A stretch of DNA of 64,000 nt from Planktothrix paucivesiculata PCC 9631. Its GTDB lineage: Bacteria; Cyanobacteriota; Cyanobacteriia; Cyanobacteriales; Microcoleaceae. This document shows, piece after piece, positions 1-10,200 of this stretch. The translations under genes were made by a program, and so were the position numbers. Every line of letters begins with the position of its first letter. The first letter of the stretch is position 1. Below the pieces are notes generated by a model, which was not told the DNA's origin, ran no database searches, and saw only the letters and a list, made by a program, of their open reading frames with translations. The stretch is from assembly GCF_900009265.2 (NCBI RefSeq), contig NZ_LR735029.1, positions 16,459 through 80,458 on the forward strand, written 5' to 3'.

Positions 1-56
1 TCCTGAATAGCGGTAAACTCTTGATCTAAATTTAAGACTAGATTGAGCGGTAGCAT
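1..56 (-). CDS. Partial unknown protein, N-terminus only
   Basis: An ATG at 56-54 on the reverse strand opens a frame that runs off the window after 18 codons (MLPLNLVLNLDQEFTAIQ). A strong ribosome binding site, GGAGGAG, lies about 7 bases upstream (64-70), so the start is credible. The fragment is too short to assign a family. The upstream region carries a CRP-like palindrome at 206-221, about 150 bases before the start codon. Confidence 0.55.
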   Translation of the reverse strand, partial: MLPLNLVLNLDQEFTAIQ

Positions 57-147
57 TGGCGGACTCCTCCTAATTTACTCCATCCAATCATCGGGGATGA
101 ACCTCACAAGACGGGTGAAGTTAATCCCCTAACTTTGATGAACTTGA

Positions 148-163
148 TCACAATCTTCTGTGA
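148..163. promoter_or_regulatory. Inverted TCACA-N6-TGTGA palindrome
   Basis: TCACA, six bases, then TGTGA. The half-sites are those of the cAMP receptor protein but in reversed order, so this is a hairpin-like palindrome rather than a consensus CRP site. It sits between the start of the partial gene at 1-56 and the true CRP-like site at 206-221. A functional role is not established. Confidence 0.3.
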
Positions 164-205
164 TGTTGGTACATCTGAAATAATAGTTTGAAATTTATCT
201 AATGT

Positions 206-221
206 TGTGACGCAAATCACA
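206..221. promoter_or_regulatory. CRP (SyCRP1-type) binding site
   Basis: TGTGA-CGCAAA-TCACA matches the consensus TGTGA-N6-TCACA of the cAMP receptor protein exactly. Cyanobacterial SyCRP1 recognises the same consensus. The only nearby start codon facing it belongs to the partial reverse gene at 56, some 150 bases away, which would suit activation from an upstream site. It lies about 150 bases beyond the stop codon of rsmG, so it is not expected to act on that gene. Confidence 0.5.
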
Positions 222-239
222 GAAGGAGAAATGGGCTTT

Positions 240-372
240 TTCGGTTATCATTGGTAATGGGTGATGGCTAATGGCTAATAGGTAATAGGAATTCAATATT
301 TTATTTTATATCTTCCCCATTGCTTAATTTTATATCTTCCCTATTGCCTATTCCTTATTGCCTATTCCCTTG
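240..372. repeat. Degenerate short repeats between genes
   Basis: The stretch between 57 and the end of rsmG at 374 has no open frame of note. Its second half is built of imperfect short repeats: variants of TAATGGG/TAATAGG around 250-290, then two copies of ATTTTATATCTTCCC(C/T)ATTGC and three variants of TTGCCTATTCC. These resemble degenerate STRR heptamers seen elsewhere in the window (10781-10895, 20017-20156). Confidence 0.5.
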
Positions 373-373
373 A

Positions 374-1123
374 TTACAATGGTTTTTGACCGGGAACACC
401 GATAGCCCGGGGATATTGTTTAGCTGTGGGTCTGACTTTTTTTAAGTATAAACAATGGCGAATACTTTGGGTTAAGGGAGTGTTAAATCCATCCACGGAT
501 TCTAGCACTCCCCCTAACTGTTTAACTGCCGAGATTAACTGTTGTTCTTCTTCCGGTGTCCAATGACCGCGATAGAGAATGGCAGTCCCTCCCACCTTTA
601 ATAACGGTAGTGCATATTCAGCACTCACCGAGGGCGGTGCAACGGCTCTTAATAGGGCAAAATCGTAGGATTCTCGATGTTTAGGATGTTGACCCAGGGC
701 CTCGGCGCGACCCACCCAAGGAAGGGTATTATTTATCTTTAATTCTTCTAAAATAGTAGTTAAGGCAGTAATTTTTTTCCGAGTTGAATCTAAAAGGGTA
801 ACGGAAGATTCAGGAAAAATTAAAGCCACAGGAATCCCAGGAAAACCCCCACCTGTACCAATATCAATAAATTTTGTCCCCGGGGAAAGGAGATTTTTTT
901 CTGATAATAAAAAGGAAATTCCTCGGAAAGAATCCCATAAATGTTTTTCCCAAAATTCTTCGGGTTCAGTCAGACGAGTTAAGTTAAGCTGTTGATTAAA
1001 CTGAATAATTAACTCAAATAATTGTTGAAATAAAATCTGTTGTTCGGGAGTAGGTTGCCAATTTAAGGTTTCCTGCCAAATGGCGGTCATTTCAGGTAAT
1101 TGGGGAGAGGAAATTTCATTCAT
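374..1123 (-). CDS. rsmG: 16S rRNA (guanine(527)-N7)-methyltransferase RsmG
   Basis: This 249-residue protein is RsmG (GidB), which uses S-adenosylmethionine to methylate G527 N7 of 16S rRNA in the cytoplasm. The class I methyltransferase motif DIGTGGGFPGIP lies around residues 87-98, followed by a DSTRKK motif II region, and the upstream NLTRL-(x)n-WEKHLWDS signature is typical of the family. It is longer than the E. coli enzyme (about 207 residues) but normal for cyanobacteria, with a proline-rich basic C-terminal tail. It is transcribed after the ABC ATPase gene at 1142-1825 with an 18-bp gap, so the two are probably one operon. No clear ribosome binding site precedes the ATG; a second Met at residue 12 is possible. 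Confidence 0.95.
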   Translation of the reverse strand: MNEISSPQLPEMTAIWQETLNWQPTPEQQILFQQLFELIIQFNQQLNLTRLTEPEEFWEKHLWDSFRGISFLLSEKNLLSPGTKFIDIGTGGGFPGIPVALIFPESSVTLLDSTRKKITALTTILEELKINNTLPWVGRAEALGQHPKHRESYDFALLRAVAPPSVSAEYALPLLKVGGTAILYRGHWTPEEEQQLISAVKQLGGVLESVDGFNTPLTQSIRHCLYLKKVRPTAKQYPRAIGVPGQKPL

Positions 1124-1141
1124 AATTCAATTGACTAAAAA

Positions 1142-1825
1142 TTAAACGGGAGGAAAAGCGGCGATTTTTTGTTTTTCTTCTGTTGCCATGACCTCAATAT
1201 CTAGGGCGGTTAAATGACCCTGTTTTAATGACCAACATCGGTCAGCTAAACCAAACAATTCTCGGGCATCATGGGTAACGACTAATAACGTCCAATGTTT
1301 TTTTAATTTCCCTAATAAATTAATCAGTTGTTGTCGCATTGACCAGTCTAACCCAGCCGTAGGTTCATCTAACATTAAAATATGGGGTTGGCGAATTAAT
1401 TGTACCGCCAAAGCCAGACGTCGTTGCTGTCCGCCACTGAGGGAATGGGGCGCGACCTGTAAAGATAAATGGCTTAGTCCGACTTCCTCTAGGGCCTTGT
1501 CAACCTGCTCTGCATCGATTTCGGGATGACCCAGGCGCAACTCCTCTAAAATTGTGCCCCCACAAAAGTGTCGTTCTGGAAATTGAAAGACTAAACCCAC
1601 CAGTTGTTGTAGGTGTTCTGGGGTTAATTCTTGCTCGCGCCAGCGAATATCTCCCTTGGTTTTTGTGGCCAAACCCGCTAAAATCTCTAGCAATGTACTT
1701 TTCCCCGATCCACTAGGCCCAATAATCAGTCCCATTTGCTGCGGCGCCAATTCTAAGTTAACCTGGGTTAAAATCGATTTGTCACTAGCGGCGGGATGAT
1801 AAACTAAGTTTTTGATATAAAGCAT
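1142..1825 (-). CDS. ABC transporter ATP-binding protein, ECF/CbiO-like
   Basis: A 227-residue stand-alone ABC ATPase. Walker A (GPSGSGKST) is near residues 36-44, the Q-loop is in VFQFPERHF near 80-88, the signature (SGGQQRR) is near 129, and Walker B with D-loop (LMLDEPTAGLD) near 150-160, with the switch His in VVTHD. The Q-loop context QFPE is characteristic of energy-coupling-factor (EcfA/CbiO) ATPases for cofactor or metal uptake. No membrane partner is adjacent, so the substrate is unknown; ECF-type ATPases are often encoded apart from their transporters. It lies upstream of rsmG on the same strand. Confidence 0.85.
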   Translation of the reverse strand: MLYIKNLVYHPAASDKSILTQVNLELAPQQMGLIIGPSGSGKSTLLEILAGLATKTKGDIRWREQELTPEHLQQLVGLVFQFPERHFCGGTILEELRLGHPEIDAEQVDKALEEVGLSHLSLQVAPHSLSGGQQRRLALAVQLIRQPHILMLDEPTAGLDWSMRQQLINLLGKLKKHWTLLVVTHDARELFGLADRCWSLKQGHLTALDIEVMATEEKQKIAAFPPV

Positions 1826-2081
1826 CAGAAAAAAAACACCAATTCAATGATAATCTGGCCCAAAAACAAAGCAAGAGCAAGAGTAAAATGCCCAATTACC
1901 TCAGCCAATATTATAGCACAATAGGAGCGATTATTGTTACCTATTTTCTCAAAAAAATCTGAGTTTACCCTTGCCGAAAGCCAGAAAACAAATTAATATT
2001 TATAGAGAACCAATCCCAAGACAACCTAAATTTAGCTTTGGTTCCACCTTCTATTTAAACTTTAATAAGAGGATGAAAACG

Positions 2082-3116
2082 ATGATAATTTATTCTCAGT
2101 TTAAAAGCCAGAAATTATCTGCAATTATGAAAAAAACTGTCCTGGGAATCAGTACGGGTTTAATCGCATTTAATTTAGGTGTTAACCTTGGTTTAGCCGC
2201 CGATCCCTTCCGTAAAAACGATCCTCGCCCCATTGGAAATCAAACGGAATTAGGATTTAAAGCGATGTTTGCCCAGGGGAATTATAAACAAGCTAAAAAC
2301 TATTTAGAACAAGCGCAATCTCAAGAACCGAATGAACCTTTAGTTTATGCTCTTTTGGCTTCCTTAGCGTACCAAGATGAAGATTTTACCTCCTTAAAAA
2401 CCTATAGCGATAAAACCCTAGAAACCGCCAAGTTATTAAGTACAAAAGACCCTTTGCGCGGTAATCTCTATGTGGCGGTCGGTTTATTTTTACAAGGAGG
2501 TCATACTGTGGTGAGCGAAGGCACACTCAAGGGCGCGCCTAAAGCACTCAATAAATTACAAGAGGTGTTAAAATTCTTAGATGTGGCTCAAAAAATTGAT
2601 CCTGAAGATCCCGAACTCAATTTAATTCAGGGTTATATGGATTTATTGTTATCCTTAAATCTTCCTTTCTCTGACTCAAAAAAAGCAATTAATCAATTAG
2701 AAAAACAAGCAGAACCTCGTTATTTAGTCTATCGTGGTATTGCCGTGGGTTATAAAAATTTAGGTCAACAGGATCAAGCTTTAACCTATACTGAAAAAGC
2801 CCTATCTGAAGCTCCTAATCATCCAGAAGTATTATATTTAAAAGCCCAAATATTAGCCGACCAGGGGAAAAAATTAAAAGCAGAAAATCAAACCACAACC
2901 CCAACCCAGTTAAAAGAAGCCCAAAAATATTTTACTCAATCTTTGGGTCAATCGGATCAACTTCCTAAACGATTAGTAGCTCAAATCTTTTATGAACAAT
3001 GCAAAAATTTAAACCGCATTGATAATCAAAGCCGTCCCTGTGATCCTTTGCGAGATACAATTAAAGATACTCAGGGTCTTTGGGGGCCAACTGCCAATCA
3101 ATTACCAACTTTATAG
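2082..3116 (+). CDS. Secreted TPR protein, Sll0314/Alr1548-like
   Basis: A TPR-containing exported protein. I place the start at ATG 2082 because AAGAGG at 2067-2072 sits 9 bases upstream; the frame stays open to a TTG at 1971, and an inner ATG at 2127 gives the most compact signal peptide (MKKTVLGISTGLIAFNLG, cleavage probably after GLAA). The mature part begins ADPFRKNDPRPIGN and contains TPR-like units around ALLASLAYQDEDF and YKNLGQQDQALTYTEKAL. It resembles a cyanobacterial TPR family named after Sll0314 and Alr1548, of unknown function; that is from memory of the family. The DUF3531 gene follows after 9 bp, so the two are likely cotranscribed. Confidence 0.75.
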   Translation: MIIYSQFKSQKLSAIMKKTVLGISTGLIAFNLGVNLGLAADPFRKNDPRPIGNQTELGFKAMFAQGNYKQAKNYLEQAQSQEPNEPLVYALLASLAYQDEDFTSLKTYSDKTLETAKLLSTKDPLRGNLYVAVGLFLQGGHTVVSEGTLKGAPKALNKLQEVLKFLDVAQKIDPEDPELNLIQGYMDLLLSLNLPFSDSKKAINQLEKQAEPRYLVYRGIAVGYKNLGQQDQALTYTEKALSEAPNHPEVLYLKAQILADQGKKLKAENQTTTPTQLKEAQKYFTQSLGQSDQLPKRLVAQIFYEQCKNLNRIDNQSRPCDPLRDTIKDTQGLWGPTANQLPTL

Positions 3117-3125
3117 CCTTTAATT

Positions 3126-3578
3126 ATGGAAGTTTTGTTTAGAGAATGTAATCCTTTTGATATTTGGATTTGGCTGCAATTTCAAACTGTCCCTTCTCGC
3201 AGTGAACGGGATTATATTGAGGAAGTGTTTGATTCTTGGTTTCTATTAGGAAAAATGGGAGGATTTAATGCCGAAAATCTACAGGTTCAGGATACGGGAA
3301 TTGACCTAAGTTATCTCACCTATGATGATGCGGTGGTTGATAATAGTATGATGGCACTGATGCACAATATGGGGGAAATAGAATATGAAGGAGTTTGGGC
3401 GCGGTGTTGGTTTGATTTAGGAACCAGTGATGCTTTTGCTCTGGATGTTTTAATTAATACTTTTCGTCAACTTAGTCAGGAGTATGTCACCATTGAAAAA
3501 ATAATTATTGGCGGTGAAAATGAAGATTGGCCGATTGAAAAAGACATTTATCAATCGAGTGTAGGCGATTATAATTAG
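3126..3578 (+). CDS. DUF3531 family protein
   Basis: A 150-residue soluble acidic protein. The N-terminal run FRECNPFDIWIWLQF and the phrase LGKMGGFNAENLQVQ are typical of DUF3531, a family widespread in cyanobacteria and plastids with no known biochemical function. There are no membrane segments or signal peptide. It starts 9 bp after the TPR gene. Downstream, 3586-3607 holds a small inverted repeat (GACGCG, 6-base loop, CGCGTC) that may be a weak terminator or a dispersed repeat. Confidence 0.8.
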   Translation: MEVLFRECNPFDIWIWLQFQTVPSRSERDYIEEVFDSWFLLGKMGGFNAENLQVQDTGIDLSYLTYDDAVVDNSMMALMHNMGEIEYEGVWARCWFDLGTSDAFALDVLINTFRQLSQEYVTIEKIIIGGENEDWPIEKDIYQSSVGDYN

Positions 3579-3627
3579 TCGTAGGGACGCGCTCAGTCGC
3601 GTCTTGATATCCCCCTAATTTTATCTT

Positions 3628-4056
3628 ATGTCTAAATCCAGTAAAATTCGAGTTTTAGCATTAGGATTAATTCAAAATAGCGATCGCATTTTTGTTTCCC
3701 AAGACTATGATGCCATTAAACAACAAACCTTCTATCGAGCTTTAGGAGGAGGTATTGATTTTGGAGAATCGAGTCTTGATACGTTAAAGCGAGAATTTCG
3801 AGCGGCAATTCAAGCGGAATTAACTAATATTAATTATTTAGGCTGTTTAGAAAATATTTTTGTTTACGACAATGATATACAACACGAATTCATTCAAATC
3901 TATCGCTGTGATTTTGTCGATCTGAAATTCTATCAACTCGAAGAACTAAAATTTATCAAAAACAAACGCAAGAAAAAAGCCTTATGGGTTCCCCTAGAAC
4001 AGTTTAAATCAGGAGAATTAATTCTATTTCCCGAACAGTTTTTACAATATTGTTAG
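3628..4056 (+). CDS. Nudix hydrolase-fold protein with degenerate Nudix box
   Basis: A 142-residue Nudix-fold protein. The box GX5EX7REUXEEXGU is recognisable as GGIDFGESSLDTLKREF followed by RAAIQA: the first part (G, E, RE) is intact, but the two glutamates of the EE pair that bind the catalytic metal are both alanine and the later glycine is glutamine. Related cyanobacterial proteins from memory read REFxEEIQAEL at this place. Catalysis on nucleoside diphosphate substrates is therefore doubtful, although the fold looks complete and the frame is intact. It ends at a perfect bidirectional hairpin at 4090-4118. Confidence 0.8.
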   Translation: MSKSSKIRVLALGLIQNSDRIFVSQDYDAIKQQTFYRALGGGIDFGESSLDTLKREFRAAIQAELTNINYLGCLENIFVYDNDIQHEFIQIYRCDFVDLKFYQLEELKFIKNKRKKKALWVPLEQFKSGELILFPEQFLQYC

Positions 4057-4089
4057 TTCGCTCGTAACTAGATTCTCTCCCCTTTCTGG

Positions 4090-4118
4090 CTATTATCCAG
4101 GGATTCCCTGGATAATAG
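4090..4118. terminator. Bidirectional hairpin terminator
   Basis: A perfect inverted repeat with 14-bp arms (CTATTATCCAGGGA and its complement) around a single central base, in the 70-bp gap between the convergent Nudix gene and the 139-residue reverse gene. Position and strength suggest a terminator for both. Confidence 0.7.
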
Positions 4119-4126
4119 GTTCTACC

Positions 4127-4546
4127 TTATTTGGGTAAAATTCCGAGTTGTAAATTCTCGCCAATTTGGTAAATATAAGCATCTTCAATCAAGATTCGAT
4201 TAACTATGCTATTGGTCATTCGTCTTCCTGATAAGTTGATATTCCAATGTTGTTGATCTTGACTTAAACCCTGAATTAATTCATCATTAGGACTAACAGC
4301 GACAATTGCTGTCCAATCAATTTTTAATTCGGGTTCAACTTCGCGAAAAACTGATAGGATATTCTCATAAGTTTTAAGAGGCCCTTGATCATCATAGAGA
4401 GGTAAAGCAAGTGTCAAGTGCCATGTTTCCGGTTCTGTCGCATACAGCCACAAAGCCGAATGAACTGATACACCCTTGACCTTGAGATCATCTATTAATC
4501 TTTGGCCTTCTTCTATCTCTTGATTTACCAATGTTGCTGTAGCCAT
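4127..4546 (-). CDS. Hypothetical protein, partner of HEPN gene
   Basis: A 139-residue protein I do not recognise. It is predicted soluble, begins MATATLVNQEIEEGQRLIDDL and is mixed alpha/beta with no cysteine or nuclease signature that I can identify. Its start overlaps the 3' end of the HEPN gene by 22 bp, so the two are translationally linked. By analogy with HEPN modules elsewhere it could be the regulatory or substrate-specific partner of the HEPN protein, but it has no recognisable nucleotidyltransferase (GSxxxG) motif, so it is not a standard MNT antitoxin. Confidence 0.65.
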   Translation of the reverse strand: MATATLVNQEIEEGQRLIDDLKVKGVSVHSALWLYATEPETWHLTLALPLYDDQGPLKTYENILSVFREVEPELKIDWTAIVAVSPNDELIQGLSQDQQHWNINLSGRRMTNSIVNRILIEDAYIYQIGENLQLGILPK

Positions 4547-4926
4547 TGTAAAACTCCGTGACTAGGATCGGTAATTGCTAAGTAAATATCGTGGGCTTCT
4601 TTTTGGTTATGTGTTTGATAACGGCTTTCTTCTGACCATACTTTAATTATTGACCATTGAGTTTTATAGGTTAACTTTAATTGTGCATGAATATCATACC
4701 CAGCAAGTTCTGCCAGTTCTTTTAAATCATGGGTGTAAATTTTCCTCACACTTTTTAGGTCAGGAAAATCATATTGCTGAGTTTTTTTAGCGATACAAGC
4801 CTTCAAAGCACATTCAATCACATAACCGCTCAGATAGTAAGCACCGGAATATTGGTGATTATCCAAAAGCACTTTTGCTTCTTGAAGTCGAGTTAATGCT
4901 AATTCCTGGAAATCCTGTCTATTCAA
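4525..4926 (-). CDS. HEPN domain-containing protein
   Basis: A 133-residue, mainly helical protein with the HEPN hallmark YYLSGYVIECALKACIAKK near residues 31-49. HEPN proteins include RNases of toxin-antitoxin, CRISPR and other conflict systems, whose active site is R-X4-6-H. Here RKIYTH near residues 61-66 gives R-X4-H, followed by the DLKELA helix common in this subfamily, so activity is possible. The gene precedes and overlaps the 139-residue gene on the same strand. Whether the pair is a toxin-antitoxin module is inference. Confidence 0.8.
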   Translation of the reverse strand: MNRQDFQELALTRLQEAKVLLDNHQYSGAYYLSGYVIECALKACIAKKTQQYDFPDLKSVRKIYTHDLKELAELAGYDIHAQLKLTYKTQWSIIKVWSEESRYQTHNQKEAHDIYLAITDPSHGVLQWLQQHW

Positions 4927-5068
4927 AAAATTACTATACCTCCAAAAAACTCGCCCTATTAATTATAGAACCCATTTTAAGATCTTTTAAAGTGACCTTT
5001 TTCCATCAGCAAGCGAGTAGAGACAAATTAGGGTTAACCCGACCTACCCATAATGACGGATTTCCGAA

Positions 5069-5095
5069 CTAGCACTCGAAACCCTTGAGTGCTAA
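5069..5095. promoter_or_regulatory. CIRCE operator (HrcA site)
   Basis: CTAGCACTC, nine bases, GAGTGCTAA: an inverted repeat matching the CIRCE consensus (TTAGCACTC-N9-GAGTGCTAA) with one mismatch in the first position pair. It ends 32 bp before the groEL start codon. HrcA binding here would repress groEL until heat shock. Confidence 0.93.
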
Positions 5096-5118
5096 AGTGG
5101 CTTATTGGTGATTAATGA

Positions 5119-6810
<1,692 letters not shown>

Positions 6811-7225
6811 CCTATCCCCGGCGATTGGAAATCGCGGCTACACAGCCTATTATCCCCGGCGATTAGAAATCGCGGCTACACAGACAAAACCCACCTTCGT
6901 GGGTTAAATTTTAGATTAGTCCACGAAGGTGGACTTAGTTTGTGTAGTAGCGAATTATATTCGCCTATTATCCCTTCGTGGGTTAGATTTTAGATTAGCC
7001 TATTATCCCCGGCGATTGGAAATCGCAGCTACACAGATAAAACCCAGCTTCGTGAGTTAAACAGGACTTACGCAAAACAACCATATCTAGTAGGGGCGAA
7101 CGGCCGTTCGCCCCTACAGATGCTGTATAATTGGGTATTCTGCGTAAGTCCTATTAAATTTAGATTAGTCCACGAAGGTGGACTTAGTTTGTGTAGTAGC
7201 GAATTATATTCGCCGAACACTTGTA
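6811..7225. repeat. Tract of dispersed repeats after groEL
   Basis: There is no gene in this 420-bp gap. It contains three copies of a unit CCCCGGCGATTGGAAATCGC followed by GGCTACACAG (about 6815, 6854 and 7006), and two copies of a unit running from AACCCACCTTCGTGGGTT to GTGTAGTAGCGAATTATATT (about 6888-6964 and 7040-7213). The latter forms a long stem of CCACCTTCGTGG with its complement and may terminate groEL. The second copy is split by the 90-bp element at 7063-7152. Similar units are common in intergenic DNA of filamentous cyanobacteria. Confidence 0.8.
7063..7152. mobile_element. 90-bp MITE with AGGACTTACGCA ends
   Basis: The element has perfect 12-bp terminal inverted repeats AGGACTTACGCA and a central perfect 26-bp palindrome centred on GAACGGCCGTTC. 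A copy with a few substitutions lies in opposite orientation at 61201-61290. TTAAA is present one base outside both ends, and the first repeat copy at 6888-6964 shows the uninterrupted target, so insertion with target duplication is supported. It encodes nothing and needs a transposase in trans. Confidence 0.85.
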
Positions 7226-7232
7226 AAACCAC

Positions 7233-10200
7233 ATGATTAATTCTGCCTATCAAATTGGGGGAAGTTTAGCTCAAGATGCTCCGACTTATGTGGTTAGAAA
7301 GGCGGATTCTGATTTGTATGAGCAGTTGCAACAGGGACATTTTTGTTATGTTTTAAATTCTCGACAAATGGGGAAATCTTCCCTATTAGTTAAAACTCGT
7401 TATCGTTTACAACAAGAAGGATTTCAATGTGCGACTTTAGATATGACTCGCATTGGCAGCGAAATGGTAACGGAACAACAATGGTATAAAGGAATTGTCA
7501 CCGAGTTATGGCGAGGATTTAATCTTTTAGGTAAATTTAATCTAAAAAATTGGTGGAAAGACGAAGAAGATATTTCTGTAATTCAACGTCTGAGTAATTT
7601 TATAGAAGATATTTTATTAGTTGAGTTTCCCGATAAAAAATTAATTATTTTTGTTGATGAAATCGATAGTATTTTAAGTTTAAATTTTAAAGTTGATGAT
7701 TTTTTTGCCTTGGTTCGGTTTTGCTATAATCAACGGGCAATTAATCCTGAATATAACCGCATTAGCTTTGCCTTATTTGGAGTTGCTACCCCTTCAGCTT
7801 TGATTTCCGATCGCAGTCGGACTCCTTTTAATATCGGAAAAGCCATTGAATTAGATGGGTTTACTATTAATGAAGTTCAACCTTTAATTAATGGTTTAGA
7901 AGCAAAAATCACTAATGCTAAAGCCATCATGGGAGAAATTATATCTTGGACAGGAGGACAACCTTTTTTAACACAAAAACTATGTCAATTAGTGCTTAAT
8001 TCTACGAAAGAAACAATTCATGAAATATTAACTATTCCCCCCGGAACTGAGGGATTTTGGGTAGAATCCTTAGTGCGATCGCAGATTATTTATAAATGGG
8101 AATCTCAAGATGAACCCGAACATTTAAGAACCATTCGTAACCGAATTCAAAATAACCCCTATCACATCGGCAGAATTCTAGGAATCTATCAAGATATTCT
8201 TAAAAAGTTGGAAGTTTTAACCGATGATAGTAACGAACAATCAGAACTCATATTATCCGGTTTGGTCATCAAAAAAACTGGGTTTTTACAAGTCAAAAAT
8301 CGCATTTATCAAGAAGTCTTTGATTTGGACTGGGTTAACCAACAATTAAGTAACCTGCGGCCCTATTCTCAAGCCTTTGATGCCTGGGTAGAATCTAGCC
8401 AAAAAGATACCTCGCGATTATTACGAGGACAGGCTTTAAAAGAAGCCAAAAATTGGTCAAGCGATCGCAGTATTAGTGATTTAGATTATCAATTTTTAGC
8501 TAAAAGTGAAGAATTAGATCGGCGGGAAGTTCAACAAGCATTAGAAGCTGCCCGAATGCAGGAAGTAGAAGCCCGACTTACCCAAGAAAAACGAACAGCA
8601 AAATTGCAAAGGTTTTTACTTATATCTGTTAGTAGTGCCTTAGTAATTGCGATAGTATTAAGTGGAATTAGTTGGTTTCAATATCATCAAGCTAGGGTGA
8701 ATGAAAACCAGGCAAAAACTAACGAAGTTAAAGCTCTCAATCAATCTGCCGAGTCCTTATTTGCCTTAAATCAAAGGTTTGAAGCCTTAATTCAATCCAT
8801 GAAAGCCTATCGACAATTGCAAACTCTATCGGATGTGGATACAAAAACTCACCAGAATGTAAAATTAACATTACAAAAAACCGTTTATGGGATTCAAGAA
8901 TATAATCAACTGTTAGGGCACACCAGTATTATTCATGCGGTAAAATTTAGCCCCAAAGGAGATTTAATTGCCTCTGGAAGTCAGGATAAAACCATTAAAC
9001 TCTGGAAACCCGATGGCTCACTTTGGAAAACCCTGACCGGACATCAGGATGGAATTGTCAACGTTGCCTTCAGTCCCCGTCAACCCCTTCTCGCCTCAGC
9101 TAGTTACGACAAAACTATTAAACTCTGGAATACCAATGATTTATTGGTTAACACCCTAACCGGACATCGGGATGCGGTAATAGCGGTAAGTTTTAGCCCG
9201 ACGGAGGATAAACTTGTTTCCTCCAGTTTTGATCAAACCATTAAATTATGGACAACAGAGGGGAAACTATTAAAAACCATCGCCGCCCATCCCAACAAAA
9301 TTAAAACCGTTGTCTTTAGTCCCGATGGTCAGAGATTTGCCTCTGGAAGTGCCGATAATACGGTTAAAATTTGGACATCCGATGGCACACTATTAAAAAC
9401 CCTGACCGGACATCAGGCTGAAATTATGTCAGTGGCTTGGAGTCCCGATGGTCAAACCCTAGCTTCTGCGAGTCGAGATAAAACGATTAAATTGTGGAGT
9501 CGGGAGGGGGAGTTAATCCATACCTTCGGCCCCTTTGAGGATGAAGTATGGGGTGTAACCTTTAGTCGAAAGGGCAAATTATTAGCAGCAGCGATTCGCA
9601 ATCAACAAATCCAACTCTGGCGGAAAGATCCCACAACTTCCTCGTATAACCCCTATAAAATATTACGGCAACATCAGGCCGAAGTGAGTGATGTTGCCTT
9701 CAGTCCCGATGGTCAAACCGTGGCTTCTGCTAGTTGGGATAAAACCGTTAAACTCTCGAAAACCCAATATTCTTTGGTGATGCCATTTATGGGACATCAG
9801 GATACGGTTTGGGGCATCGCCTTTAGTCCCGATGGTCAAACTATTGCTTCATCTTCCCTAGATAAAACTATTAAACTGTGGACAAAGAAAGGGCGGTTAT
9901 TGCAAACCTTAACTGGACATGAGTGGCGAGTGAATCAGGTAGAATTTAGCTCCGATGGTCATTGGTTAGCTTCAACCTCCGATGATGGCACAATTAAACT
10001 GTGGAAAAAAACTGATCAGGGACTGTTTTCCCCCCACCCCAATAAAACACCATTGCGACATATGTGGGGGGTTTGGGGCGTAAAGTTTACTCCCGATAAT
10101 CAATCAATTGTTTCTGGAAGTTGGGATAAAACTGTTAAAATTTGGGGTATTGATGGCAAACTTCGTCAAACCTTTAGCGGTCATCGAGGTCAGGTTTGGA

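Noticed and set aside
1971-2081. Upstream extension of the TPR protein from TTG 1971
   Set aside because: It has no ribosome binding site, would put 37 residues before the signal peptide region, and ATG 2082 has AAGAGG at proper distance.
4875-5072. 65-residue forward frame before groEL
   Set aside because: Begins antisense to the HEPN gene and ends just before CIRCE; no ribosome binding site.
7068-7253. 61-residue reverse frame over the MITE
   Set aside because: It spans the palindromic element and repeat DNA and has no coding signal.
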